From Magnetovibrio sp. (GTDB lineage Bacteria; Pseudomonadota; Alphaproteobacteria; Rhodospirillales; Magnetovibrionaceae): a stretch of DNA of 64,000 nt. Positions 47,326-55,316 of the stretch are shown piece after piece (positions within the stretch are counted from its first letter, which is position 1; the number at the start of each line of letters is the position of its first letter). A program made the translations under genes and the position numbers. The stretch lies in the NCBI GenBank assembly GCA_028281525.1, contig JANQJR010000041.1, positions 1 to 64,000 on the forward strand, read 5' to 3'. The notes beneath the pieces were generated by a model, which saw only the letters and a list, made by a program, of their open reading frames with translations, was not told where the DNA came from and did no database searches.

Positions 47326-48635
47326 TGTCCAACCACGAGAACACCGCACCCCAGATCGTGACCCTGGGCTGCCGCTTGAACACTTTGGAATCCGAAGTCA
47401 TGCGCGATGAACTGGTCCAGGCCGGAGTCGACGACGCCGTAATCGTCAACACCTGCGCGGTCACGGCGGAAGCCGAACGTCAAGCACGCCAGACCATCCG
47501 CCGCCTGAAACGCGAACGCCCGCAAGCCCGCATCATCGTCACCGGCTGCGCGGCGCAATTGGACCCGGACAAGTTCGCCGGTATGGACGAGGTCGATCGC
47601 GTGGTCGGCAACGCCGAAAAACTCGACCGCCGGACGTTGCTGGGCAGTGATGCGGAAGGAACGGGCGCCATCGTCGTTTCCGACATCGCCGAAGTCAAAG
47701 AAACCGCCGGCCATCTGGTGTCCGGCCTGGAAGGGCGCACGCGCGCCTTCGTTATGGTCCAGCAGGGCTGCGACAACGACTGCACGTTCTGCATCATCCC
47801 CGCCGCGCGCGGACCCAACCGCTCCGTGCCGTTCGACCAGATCGTCGCCCAGGTGCAAAAGCTGGTACGCAGCGGGCACTTGGAAGTGGTGCTGACGGGC
47901 GTGGACATCGCAGCCTACGGCTCCGACATCGGTATGTGCGACGCCAACGGCACCGGATTGACAGCGGTGATCCGGGGCATTTTAGAGCGCACGCCGGAGT
48001 TGGTGCGCCTGCGCTTGAGCTCTCTGGACCCCGCGCGTCTCGACGAAGACTTCTTCGAACTGCTGGCCGAGGAGCCACGCTTGATGCCGCACCTGCATCT
48101 GAGCTTGCAGGCCGCCGATGACATGGTGCTCAAACGCATGAAGCGCCGCCACACCGTGGCCGATGTGCTGCACATCGTGGATCGCGCCCAAACGGTGCGC
48201 CCGGACACGGTGTTCGGCGCCGATCTGATCGCGGGTTTCCCCACCGAAACGGACGATATGTTCGCAAACACGCTCAAGAACGTTCAGGCCATGGGTCTGC
48301 AATACCTGCACGTGTTTCCCTATTCCAGCCGTCCCGGCACGCCCGCGGCGAAAATGCCGCAAGTCCCCGGGAACGCCGTCAAGACCCGCGCCGGACAATT
48401 GCGCCAAGCGGGCGACGCGGCACTGTCGCGCCATCTCGACCGTTTGAGCGGCACTTTGCAAACCGTATTGGTGGAAAAACCCGGTTTTGGGCGCACCGAA
48501 ACCTTCGCCCCGGTCAGCCTGGGTGGCGAAGCCAAGCCCGGAACCCTTGTCAGCGTATGCCTGAACGGGCACAAAGACGGGGAATTGATCGCCGCCGGCG
48601 AGGCCTGCGATCTGCCCCCCCAAGCAGCACAATAA
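47325..48635 (+). CDS. mtaB: tRNA t6A37 methylthiotransferase MtaB-type
   Basis: Radical-SAM enzyme that makes ms2t6A at position 37 of ANN-decoding tRNAs. 436 residues: N-terminal domain with three cluster cysteines (TLGCRLN, NTCAVT, VTGCAAQ), the radical-SAM cluster in QQGCDNDCTFCIIPAARG (CxxxCxxC) and a C-terminal TRAM-like domain. The TLGCRLN spelling points to MtaB rather than MiaB. I start it at the ATG overlapping dapF; the open frame extends upstream only through dapF. Confidence 0.92.
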   Translation: MSNHENTAPQIVTLGCRLNTLESEVMRDELVQAGVDDAVIVNTCAVTAEAERQARQTIRRLKRERPQARIIVTGCAAQLDPDKFAGMDEVDRVVGNAEKLDRRTLLGSDAEGTGAIVVSDIAEVKETAGHLVSGLEGRTRAFVMVQQGCDNDCTFCIIPAARGPNRSVPFDQIVAQVQKLVRSGHLEVVLTGVDIAAYGSDIGMCDANGTGLTAVIRGILERTPELVRLRLSSLDPARLDEDFFELLAEEPRLMPHLHLSLQAADDMVLKRMKRRHTVADVLHIVDRAQTVRPDTVFGADLIAGFPTETDDMFANTLKNVQAMGLQYLHVFPYSSRPGTPAAKMPQVPGNAVKTRAGQLRQAGDAALSRHLDRLSGTLQTVLVEKPGFGRTETFAPVSLGGEAKPGTLVSVCLNGHKDGELIAAGEACDLPPQAAQ

Positions 48636-48663
48636 AGACGACGAGACGAAGGCGGCACATTCC

Positions 48664-49581
48664 ATGAGTTGGTTCGAGCGACTGAAAGCGGGCCTGGGCA
48701 AAACGTCCGGGCGCCTCACCGGCGGCATCGGCGATCTGTTCACCGGCAAGCGCCGCTTGGACGACGGCGCGTTGGAGGAACTGGAAGAGGTGCTGATCAC
48801 TGCCGATATCGGCGTCACGACAGCGGCCAAACTGACGGCCGGGCTGGCCAAGACCCGTTTCGACCAGGAACTCAGCGATGAGGACGTCTGCGCCGCCTTC
48901 GCCGACGACATCGCGGCGATTCTGGAGCCCGTCGCCCAACCGCTGGAAATCAGTGCTGCGCGCAAACCCCACGTGGTGCTGGTGTGCGGAGTCAATGGTG
49001 CCGGCAAAACCACCACCATCGGCAAGCTCGCCAAACAATTTTCCGAATCTGGTAAGAAGGTCATGCTGGCCGCGGGCGACACGTTTCGCGCCGCCGCCAT
49101 CGAGCAGCTTCAAGTCTGGGGACAGCGCACCAGTGTGCCGGTGATCGCGCGCGACATCGGCGCGGACGCTGCGGGCCTGGCCTACGACGCGTTGGAACAG
49201 GCCAAGGCGGACGGCGTGGATGTGTTGCTGATCGACACCGCTGGACGGTTGCAGAACAAATCCCATCTGATGGAAGAGCTGGAAAAGATCGTGCGCGTGA
49301 TCAAGAAAATCGATCCCGATGCACCTCACGACGTGGTTCTGGTGCTGGACGCCACGGTCGGCCAGAACGCACACAGCCAGGTCGAAACTTTCAGACAGGC
49401 CGTCGATGTCACCGGACTGGTGATGACCAAGCTGGATGGTACCGCCAAGGGTGGTGTAGTGGTGGCGCTGGCCGATAAATTCCAATTGCCCGTGCACGCC
49501 ATCGGCGTCGGCGAAGGCGTGGACGACCTGCAGCCGTTTTCGCCCCAGGATTTCGCGCGGAACTTGATGGGCCTGGGCTAG
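48664..49581 (+). CDS. ftsY: Signal recognition particle receptor FtsY
   Basis: SRP receptor GTPase. 305 residues: N domain from MSWFERLKAGLGKTSGRLTG, then G motifs GVNGAGKTTTIGKLA, the AAGDTFRAAAIEQL insertion-box region, DTAGRLQNKSHLMEEL and TKLDGTAKGGVVVAL. It lacks the long acidic A domain of E. coli, as is usual for alphaproteobacteria. Confidence 0.98.
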   Translation: MSWFERLKAGLGKTSGRLTGGIGDLFTGKRRLDDGALEELEEVLITADIGVTTAAKLTAGLAKTRFDQELSDEDVCAAFADDIAAILEPVAQPLEISAARKPHVVLVCGVNGAGKTTTIGKLAKQFSESGKKVMLAAGDTFRAAAIEQLQVWGQRTSVPVIARDIGADAAGLAYDALEQAKADGVDVLLIDTAGRLQNKSHLMEELEKIVRVIKKIDPDAPHDVVLVLDATVGQNAHSQVETFRQAVDVTGLVMTKLDGTAKGGVVVALADKFQLPVHAIGVGEGVDDLQPFSPQDFARNLMGLG

Positions 49582-49587
49582 CTGTCC

Positions 49588-49773
49588 CTACTGTTCGCTG
49601 GGCAGCGCCATTTCTCCGGCCGGGTCTTTTTCCAACATGTCGGCCACCGCATCGTAAGTCTGGGCGTTGGTCTCCATCTGTTCCTTCAAGCTGGGGTTTT
49701 GCTGCCCGATGTCGCGAAAGAACACCGCTGCGTTGCGCAGCAGGTTGACGGCAAGCTCGGCGTGGGTGGCCAT
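49588..49773 (-). CDS. Small conserved-looking protein, 61 residues
   Basis: Starts MATHAELAVNLLRNAAVFFR, with AAGGAAACGAT directly before the ATG at 49773, a good site. Mostly helical, acidic at the end (MLEKDPAGEMALPSEQ). No membrane segment or known motif. Convergent with ftsY, 6 bases between stops. Confidence 0.7.
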   Translation of the reverse strand: MATHAELAVNLLRNAAVFFRDIGQQNPSLKEQMETNAQTYDAVADMLEKDPAGEMALPSEQ

Positions 49774-49830
49774 ATCGTTTCCTTTTTCTTGGGCGTTGAC
49801 CTTCACCCTAGCAGGACAAAACGCGGATGT

Positions 49831-49854
49831 AAAAAAAGCCCCGGCGCGGGGCTT
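49831..49854 (-). terminator. Terminator after the 49880 gene
   Basis: On the minus strand AAGCCCCG/CGGGGCTT (8-bp stem, 3-base loop) is followed by five more T's. It lies 25 bases after the stop of the minus-strand ORF at 49880, which supports that ORF being transcribed. Confidence 0.85.
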
Positions 49855-49879
49855 CAGTCGTCACATAGATGGAGTACGC

Positions 49880-50104
49880 TTAGACGCGAAGGTCGAGATA
49901 AAAGCCCCGCGGCACATCATCGCGAAGCGGCTGGCCTGAGGACAAAACCCGGTCCAAACGGTTGAGCGAGGCTGTATTTTGCGGGCTTTCCTTCTCGTTC
50001 ATGACGTTGGCCCGGCGCGACACATCCCCCGCGTTCGAATACGCCGCGCGCTGGGATGCGGACGGACGAACGACGCCTGGGCTGATGGTGGCGATATCGG
50101 ACAT
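49880..50104 (-). CDS. Small protein of unknown function, 74 residues
   Basis: Begins MSDIATISPGVVRPSASQRA and ends SGQPLRDDVPRGFYLDLRV. The ending looks like a conserved short motif seen in small proteins of related bacteria, but I cannot name a family. A clear terminator follows. No signal peptide or membrane helix. Confidence 0.65.
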   Translation of the reverse strand: MSDIATISPGVVRPSASQRAAYSNAGDVSRRANVMNEKESPQNTASLNRLDRVLSSGQPLRDDVPRGFYLDLRV

Positions 50105-50186
50105 GGCGGACGAGTGTGACTCCGAATGGTTAAGTCTTCGTCAAGATCCCAAAACGCAACATGAATTCAGAGACTTAACCCCTCCT

Positions 50187-50230
50187 AACGCAGAGACCCG
50201 TTCATCCCAAAGGACAAACGGGTCTGCGTT
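50187..50230 (-). terminator. Bulged hairpin after the 50284 gene
   Basis: AACGCA-(GA)-GACCCGTT pairs with AACGGGTC-TGCGTT, 14 bp with a two-base bulge (50187-50202 with 50217-50230). It lies 54 bases after the stop of the minus-strand gene at 50284. T tract is poor, so termination may depend on other factors. Confidence 0.55.
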
Positions 50231-50283
50231 GGGTTGGTCTTCCTGATACCACCCCCCAAGTGACCGAGGGGGATGGACGTCAC

Positions 50284-50499
50284 TCAGGCCTCAACGTCAA
50301 CCACTTCACCACGCCCATCCGCCGCTTGCGCGGTTTGCTGAACGTCCTGGGTTACGGATTGTTGTTGGGCACGTTGGGCTGCTTGATTGGCAGCTTCGGT
50401 GACCGCAACGGCCGCAACCTGCTCCGCCTGTACATTCTGGCGGAGAGCGACAAGTGCTTGTTGAACGTTGGCGGCTGAGCTTGCTGCATTAACAGACAT
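50284..50499 (-). CDS. Small Ala/Gln/Val-rich protein, 71 residues
   Basis: Starts MSVNAASSAANVQQALVALR with AAAGGAG seven bases before the ATG, a strong site. Low complexity, predicted helical (QAAQRAQQQSVTQDVQQTAQ), no charged core. It loosely recalls short putative motility or flagellar-associated proteins, but that is only an impression. Confidence 0.6.
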   Translation of the reverse strand: MSVNAASSAANVQQALVALRQNVQAEQVAAVAVTEAANQAAQRAQQQSVTQDVQQTAQAADGRGEVVDVEA

Positions 50500-50809
50500 A
50501 TGGGCTCTCCTTTCTTGGAACCTCGCCCCGTGAGTTTCAACTCGTGAATCTCAACTCGTGGCGGCGATTCTAAGCAACGTTTCTGTCGCTGATACGCACC
50601 CTCCAATCGGCCGGAGAGCGCGCACTCGTGTCTGTCGTATGTGCTATCAGCCGAAAAGATTCGCCGCGAACACAGACGCTGACGTCTTGTTTATACCACA
50701 AAGTAAAGAATCTGTGAAGAATATCCCGCAAAGGTTTGAATTCAGACAAAAAAACACCCCCGGTCACATCAACCGGGGGTGCGTGTTTCAAACGTCTGAA
50801 ACGCCCGGG
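50500..50809. other. Gap between the 50284 gene and pgk
   Basis: 310 bases. Besides the pgk terminator at its right end it holds a ten-base direct repeat TCAACTCGTG (50537 and 50551), upstream of the minus-strand gene. No credible gene seen. Confidence 0.4.
50747..50781 (-). terminator. Terminator after pgk
   Basis: On the minus strand CACCCCCGGT/ACCGGGGGTG (50755-50764 with 50772-50781), 7-base loop, followed by a T run matching the A run at 50747-50754. Lies 30 bases after the pgk stop. Confidence 0.9.
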
Positions 50810-52009
50810 TCAGGCTTCCAAGGCAGCAACGCCGGGCAGCGTCTTGCCTTCGATCCATTCCAGAAATGCGCCACCGGCGGTGGAGATGTAGCTGAAGTCA
50901 TCCGACGCACCCGCGTGCGCCAGCGCCGCGACGGTGTCGCCGCCACCGGCGACCGACAGCAAGTTGCCCGCCTTGGTCAGGCGTGCAGCGGCCTGCGCGG
51001 CGGCGTTGGTGCCTTTGTCGAACGGCTCGATTTCGAACGCACCGAACGGACCGTTCCACACCAGGGTCTTGCACCCTTCCAGGCGTTTTTCCACGTCGGC
51101 GATGGAATCCGGGCCGATATCCAACGCCATCATGTCGTCGGGAATGGCATCGATGCCAACCACTTGGTTTTCGGCGCCCGCGGCAAATTCCTTGGCCACC
51201 ACGACGTCGGTCGGCAAGACGATTTCACAGCCGTTGGCGGCCGCGTCCGCAACGATTTTCTTGGCGTCGTCGGCCATGTCCTTTTCGCACAAGCTTGCGC
51301 CGACGTCGTGACCGTTGGCGAACAGGAAGGTGTTGGCCATGCCACCGCCGATGATGATCATATCCACCTTTTGCGACAGGTTGCCGAGCACTTCCATCTT
51401 GGTGGACACCTTGGCCCCGCCGACCACGGCGGCAACGGGCTTTTGCGGGGTGCCCAACGCACCGCCCAGCGCTTCCAGTTCCGCCTGCATCAAACGGCCC
51501 GCAGCCGCCGGAAGCTTGCGCGCCAACGCTTCGGTGGAGGCATGCGCGCGGTGTGCGGTGGAAAATGCGTCGTTGACGTAAAAATCGCCCATTTCCGCCA
51601 AGGCCGAGGCGAAGCCGTCGTCATTGTCGGTTTCTTCGGCGTGGAAGCGCACGTTTTCAAGCATGGCGACGTCGCCGTCGTTCATGGCGCCGGTCACGGC
51701 CTTGGCCGAGGCGCCGATGGTGTCGGAAGCGAAAGCCACATCACGGCCCAGTGCGGCGGCCATGGCGTCGGCCACCGGTTTCAGGCTCATTTCCGGAACC
51801 ACCTGGCCCTTGGGACGGCCAAAGTGGGACAGCATGATCACTTTCGCGCCGCGATCCGCCAAATCCTTGATGGTTTGTACGGAACGGTCGATGCGCGTGG
51901 TGTCGGTGGGCTTGCCGTCCGCCATCGGAACGTTCAAGTCCGCGCGCACCAACACGCGCTTGCCGGCCACATCCAGATCGTCAATGGTTTTGAAAGTGCT
52001 CATGGTCAA
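50810..52009 (-). CDS. pgk: Phosphoglycerate kinase
   Basis: Glycolytic/gluconeogenic kinase that interconverts 1,3-bisphosphoglycerate and 3-phosphoglycerate with ADP/ATP. 399 residues with [42 protein letters not shown] and the nucleotide-binding end [16 protein letters not shown]. Normal length. Transcribed alone, with a terminator behind it. Confidence 0.97.
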   Translation of the reverse strand: MTMSTFKTIDDLDVAGKRVLVRADLNVPMADGKPTDTTRIDRSVQTIKDLADRGAKVIMLSHFGRPKGQVVPEMSLKPVADAMAAALGRDVAFASDTIGASAKAVTGAMNDGDVAMLENVRFHAEETDNDDGFASALAEMGDFYVNDAFSTAHRAHASTEALARKLPAAAGRLMQAELEALGGALGTPQKPVAAVVGGAKVSTKMEVLGNLSQKVDMIIIGGGMANTFLFANGHDVGASLCEKDMADDAKKIVADAAANGCEIVLPTDVVVAKEFAAGAENQVVGIDAIPDDMMALDIGPDSIADVEKRLEGCKTLVWNGPFGAFEIEPFDKGTNAAAQAAARLTKAGNLLSVAGGGDTVAALAHAGASDDFSYISTAGGAFLEWIEGKTLPGVAALEA

Positions 52010-52288
52010 ATTCCTTCCCGCGGACGCGCGTCCGCTTCCCTATTTTGTCTTCAAATTATCGTTCGGTGTAGAGCCGGCCGGCTGGGGAGGAGGACCGTCG
52101 GCATCAAATCTTCACGTTTTTGATCTTCACGTCTTTCCGGGGCCTTTTTATGCGGAGTCTCTAATGAAAACGCAAGTGAAGAGTCGGTTATGCGCCCCCA
52201 ACCGCTTGTCCGGGACATCCCGGCGGGCGCGGACCGCGTAAAAGGACGCCATCATCTTGGTCGTTTCAAGGGTGAGGGAGTGCGCGTC
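52010..52288. promoter_or_regulatory. Upstream region of pgk
   Basis: 279 bases between pgk and the receiver remnant. The pgk-near end is AT-rich (around 52040-52060) and probably its promoter. Nothing else recognisable; open frames here lack ribosome sites and homology. Confidence 0.35.
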
Positions 52289-52372
52289 ATGGGCAAAACC
52301 GTTCTTTTCATCTTCGAAAGCAACGCATCGAACATGAAGCTGTTTCGCGACTTTTTGGGACCCTGCGGGTAG
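52289..52372 (+). pseudogene. Truncated DivK-like receiver remnant
   Basis: ATG at 52289, with GAGGGAG upstream, opens MGKTVLFIFESNASNMKLFR then DFLGPCG and TAG. This matches the start of DivK-type receivers (KTVLIVEDN-x-x-NMKLF pattern) for about 20 residues, with the acidic phosphorylation-pocket pair lost (FES in place of ED) and the rest missing. It is most likely the 5' relic of a single-domain response regulator gene. Confidence 0.6.
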
Positions 52373-52402
52373 CACGCCGGTTTTGCGTCCCCTTCTTGCG
52401 CC

Positions 52403-52738
52403 TCACTCGTTTTGAGCCAGAAGAAGTACCACGCCAGCCGGATCGGATGTCCAATGACCGTTCACGTCATCGAGCGGTTCCAATGCGTCGCGATTCGGGC
52501 TTTGCAGCTTTTGCAGGGCTTGATCGGGATCGTCCGTGAACAGTTCCAGCCATACGTCGGTTTGACTTTGCCGTTCCACTCGGTCGACCCATAAGGTCAT
52601 GTTTCCAAATGAAAATGCGACACTATCGCTCAGTTCCTTCGTAACCTCCAAGCAGACCCGATCTCGATAAAACGCAACAGTTTCTGCCCATTTGTGCTGC
52701 GGTACTTTGATTGCGATGTTCTTGCCTGGCTCGATCAT
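52403..52738 (-). CDS. Glyoxalase/bleomycin resistance (VOC) family protein
   Basis: 111 residues, one VOC module: IAIKVPQHKWAETVAFYRDR, SFGNMTLWVDRVER, WLELFTDDPDQAL and SDPAGVVLLLAQNE. Metal ligands of true glyoxalases are not all evident, so the activity is open. Stands alone between pgk and ccm. Confidence 0.82.
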   Translation of the reverse strand: MIEPGKNIAIKVPQHKWAETVAFYRDRVCLEVTKELSDSVAFSFGNMTLWVDRVERQSQTDVWLELFTDDPDQALQKLQSPNRDALEPLDDVNGHWTSDPAGVVLLLAQNE

Positions 52739-53040
52739 GGACTGCCTTTGGGTCTGGGTTTGCGGCCGAACATCATCATATCAAATCTTACGGGCACCAG
52801 ACACAAGTCGACGCCCACTTTGTTCGCGTCACCCCTCGGTCAAGGCGACGCCGAAGCGCCACGCGAGTGCGCGCCACCACCGAGACATGGACTCGATTGG
52901 CCCATAACTTGAGCGCGGATTTGAACCATAGTGGAGAAATTTACACCGCGCTTTTCATAGCGCATCGTCAGTCTTTCCGTGGCTTTCGCGGTGCTGACCG
53001 CGCAACCGGACTATTAGCCGCCCGTTTATTGACCACCCGT
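52739..53040. other. Gap between the VOC gene and ccmI
   Basis: 302 bases. No convincing gene or terminator. At its right end is a tandem 15-base repeat that runs into the ccmI stop (listed separately). Confidence 0.4.
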
Positions 53041-53050
53041 TTATTGACCA
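53021..53050. repeat. Tandem 15-bp repeat at the ccmI 3' end
   Basis: CCCGTTTATTGACCA occurs twice head to tail (53021-53035, 53036-53050). The right copy contains the ccmI stop codon and last sense codons; the left copy duplicates them just beyond. Confidence 0.9.
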
Positions 53051-54252
53051 CTTAGGCGCTTGATGTTGGCTTCTGCCTCCGCCACGCCTTCGGCGTTGCC
53101 GAGCACCCCGTAGGCTTGGGCCAAACGTCTCCACCCGGCCAGATCGTCCGGGTTCTCCTTCATCCTGTCCGCCAAGCGCTGCACCATGGCTTGGATCATG
53201 GCGTTCTGGTCCTCTTCGGACATCTGTTGAGCCTCTTCGACCTGCTCAGCGGTCGGGCCCGGGCCGGCCATCGGTCCACCCGGCGGGTGGGGCATATCCC
53301 CCGCCGCCATACCCGGCGGCGGGCCTTGCGGCGGCAGCATCGCGATCTCGGGCATCGCGATATCCATCTCCGAGGCTAGGCCCTGCACGCGTTCTATGAT
53401 CTGCGACACCCATTCGGCGTCCGATGGCGACACCCTCAACAACGCCACATACTCATCCAACGCGCCTTGCAAATCGCCCTTTTGCTGACGTTCCAGCGCC
53501 AGATAGAAATACGAGCGCGGATCGGATGGATCCTTCTCCCTGACTTCCTTGAGCAGCTTGGCGGCTTCGGGAATCACGATGGTGTTTTCCGCCACGATTA
53601 ACGTTTCCGCCCATGCGGCCAGGGCCTGGGGATGGCGGTTGGTCAGGCCCGCGACTTTCTCATAGGCCTCGGCGGCCTTGGTGTAGCGTTGCTGGGTCTC
53701 GTAGATCTGCGCCGCGACCAACCAACCTTCGATATCGTCGGGATTTTCTTCGAGGCGTTGCTCCAGTTCGGCCATCAACTGGCGGGCGCGTTCGCGGTCA
53801 TGCGCACGTTCTTCCGGACTCAGGCCGTCTTGGGCGGTCTGCACGTCACGCATGCGTTCGGCCAAAGGATGGTCTTTCATCTCCGGCGCGCCCAGATGCA
53901 GATAGAGACCCACCGCGCTGACCGGCACGCCCACCAGAACCGCCACGATCATCGCCACGGCGACCTTGGGGTTATGGGTCTCCGTGACGCCCTGGCCGCT
54001 GTCCTTATCCTGGGCGGCGGCGAGCATACGCCGTTCAATCTCGGTCCGCGCGGCGAGCGCCTGATCCTCGGTCAACACGCCACGGTCCATATCGCGGTCC
54101 ACTTCGGCGAGCTGATCCTTATAGACCGTCAGGTCGAAATCGGCGCGCGTGGGCCTGTCGGTCTTAACCTTCGCCTTGCGCGCCAAAGGCTTGATCATCA
54201 TGACCAGGGACACGACGGTGATGAGGGCAACGGCAATCCATAAGGCGGTCAT
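53041..54252 (-). CDS. ccmI: Cytochrome c biogenesis protein CcmI (TPR)
   Basis: Membrane-anchored apocytochrome chaperone. 403 residues: two N-terminal membrane segments (about 3-22 and 97-115) flanking a cytoplasmic loop with TVYKDQLAEVDRDMDRG, then periplasmic TPR repeats (LVAAQIYETQQRYTKAAEAY, PQALAAWAETLIVAENT) and a Pro/Gly/Met-rich linker (PPQGPPPGMAAGDMPHPPGG) before a last TPR. It follows ccmH by one base. Confidence 0.95.
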   Translation of the reverse strand: MTALWIAVALITVVSLVMMIKPLARKAKVKTDRPTRADFDLTVYKDQLAEVDRDMDRGVLTEDQALAARTEIERRMLAAAQDKDSGQGVTETHNPKVAVAMIVAVLVGVPVSAVGLYLHLGAPEMKDHPLAERMRDVQTAQDGLSPEERAHDRERARQLMAELEQRLEENPDDIEGWLVAAQIYETQQRYTKAAEAYEKVAGLTNRHPQALAAWAETLIVAENTIVIPEAAKLLKEVREKDPSDPRSYFYLALERQQKGDLQGALDEYVALLRVSPSDAEWVSQIIERVQGLASEMDIAMPEIAMLPPQGPPPGMAAGDMPHPPGGPMAGPGPTAEQVEEAQQMSEEDQNAMIQAMVQRLADRMKENPDDLAGWRRLAQAYGVLGNAEGVAEAEANIKRLSGQ

Positions 54253-54253
54253 G

Positions 54254-54742
54254 TCACTGGTCTTCCTTCAACAGCGCATCCAAGCGCTTGCGTTCTTCAT
54301 CGCTTAAGGGTTGGGCGGCCTTGCCGGCCACGGTCTGTATCTCGCCCGTCTCGGACTTGCGCCGGCGAAACAGCGCCGCCATCCAAAGCACGCCCACCAT
54401 CGCGATCACCGCGGGGCCGATCCACAACACCAAGGTCGAGGTTTTGAACGGCGGATCCAGCAAAACAAAATCGCCATAACGGTCCACCATGTAGGCGACG
54501 ACTTCTTCGTTGGTATCGCCGGCGGTGATGCGGTCGCGCACCAAAATGCGCATGTCGCGCGCCAATTCGGCGTTGGAATCGTCAATGGCCTGGTTTTGGC
54601 AAACCACGCAGCGCAATTGCTTGCCCACTTCACGGGCGCGCGCTTCCAATGCGGGATCCGCCAAGATTTCGTCGGGTTCCACCGCTTCGGCCGCGATCGG
54701 CGCGGCAAGCGCGATCAACACCGCAAAAACAAGGGTCCGCAT
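54254..54742 (-). CDS. ccmH: Cytochrome c biogenesis protein CcmH/CcmL
   Basis: Periplasmic thiol oxidoreductase that reduces the apocytochrome haem-binding site. 162 residues: signal sequence MRTLVFAVLIALAAPIAAEA, active-site LRCVVCQNQAIDDSNAELA (CxxC) and one C-terminal membrane helix. The ATG at 54742 overlaps the ccmG stop (TGATG). Confidence 0.96.
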   Translation of the reverse strand: MRTLVFAVLIALAAPIAAEAVEPDEILADPALEARAREVGKQLRCVVCQNQAIDDSNAELARDMRILVRDRITAGDTNEEVVAYMVDRYGDFVLLDPPFKTSTLVLWIGPAVIAMVGVLWMAALFRRRKSETGEIQTVAGKAAQPLSDEERKRLDALLKEDQ

Positions 54743-55296
54743 CAACTTTCCTCGCGCAGTTTCTGGATCAACGGCCACAGGGTCTCCTCCCACTTTTCCG
54801 GCGTGATGGGGCCGATCTGCTTGTAGCGGATCACGCCCTTCTGATCGACGATGAAGCTTTCCGGCGCACCGGTCACGCCAAAGGCGATGGCGGCTTTGGA
54901 ATCGGGATCATCGCCGATCAAGGTGTACGGATCGCCGTGCTTCGCCAGCCACCGGGGCCCGGCGTCACGGTCTTTTTCCCGCCAATCGAGACCATAGATC
55001 GGCACCAGGTTCTGTTCCTTAATCCTCATCAAAAACGGATGTTCCGCCATGCACGCCACGCACCAGGACCCAAACAGGTTGACGATGGAGACTTGCCCCA
55101 AGAGGTCTTCGGAACTGAAGCCGCGCTCGCGCCCTTTGATCGGTGGCAGGTCGAACGGCGGCACCTCGCGGTTGATCAAGACGGACGGCAGCACATCCAC
55201 CGACTTGCCGCCGCTGACGTTGGCGAGCTGGGCGACGGAAAAGCCGCCGACCACCAGCAGCACCAATAACGGGATGATGTAGACGAACCGGTTCAT
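54742..55296 (-). CDS. ccmG: Thiol:disulfide interchange protein CcmG/DsbE
   Basis: Membrane-tethered thioredoxin-fold reductant for haem ligation. 184 residues: N-terminal anchor MNRFVYIIPLLVLLVVGGF, active site FGSWCVACMAEHP (WCxxC), cis-Pro in TGAPESFIVD. AGGAAA precedes the ATG at 55296. Another ATG at 55320 overlaps the ccmF stop as ATGA and would add eight residues; both are plausible. Confidence 0.96.
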   Translation of the reverse strand: MNRFVYIIPLLVLLVVGGFSVAQLANVSGGKSVDVLPSVLINREVPPFDLPPIKGRERGFSSEDLLGQVSIVNLFGSWCVACMAEHPFLMRIKEQNLVPIYGLDWREKDRDAGPRWLAKHGDPYTLIGDDPDSKAAIAFGVTGAPESFIVDQKGVIRYKQIGPITPEKWEETLWPLIQKLREES

Positions 55297-55316
55297 GGCG
55301 CTTTCCTGTTGGCCGC

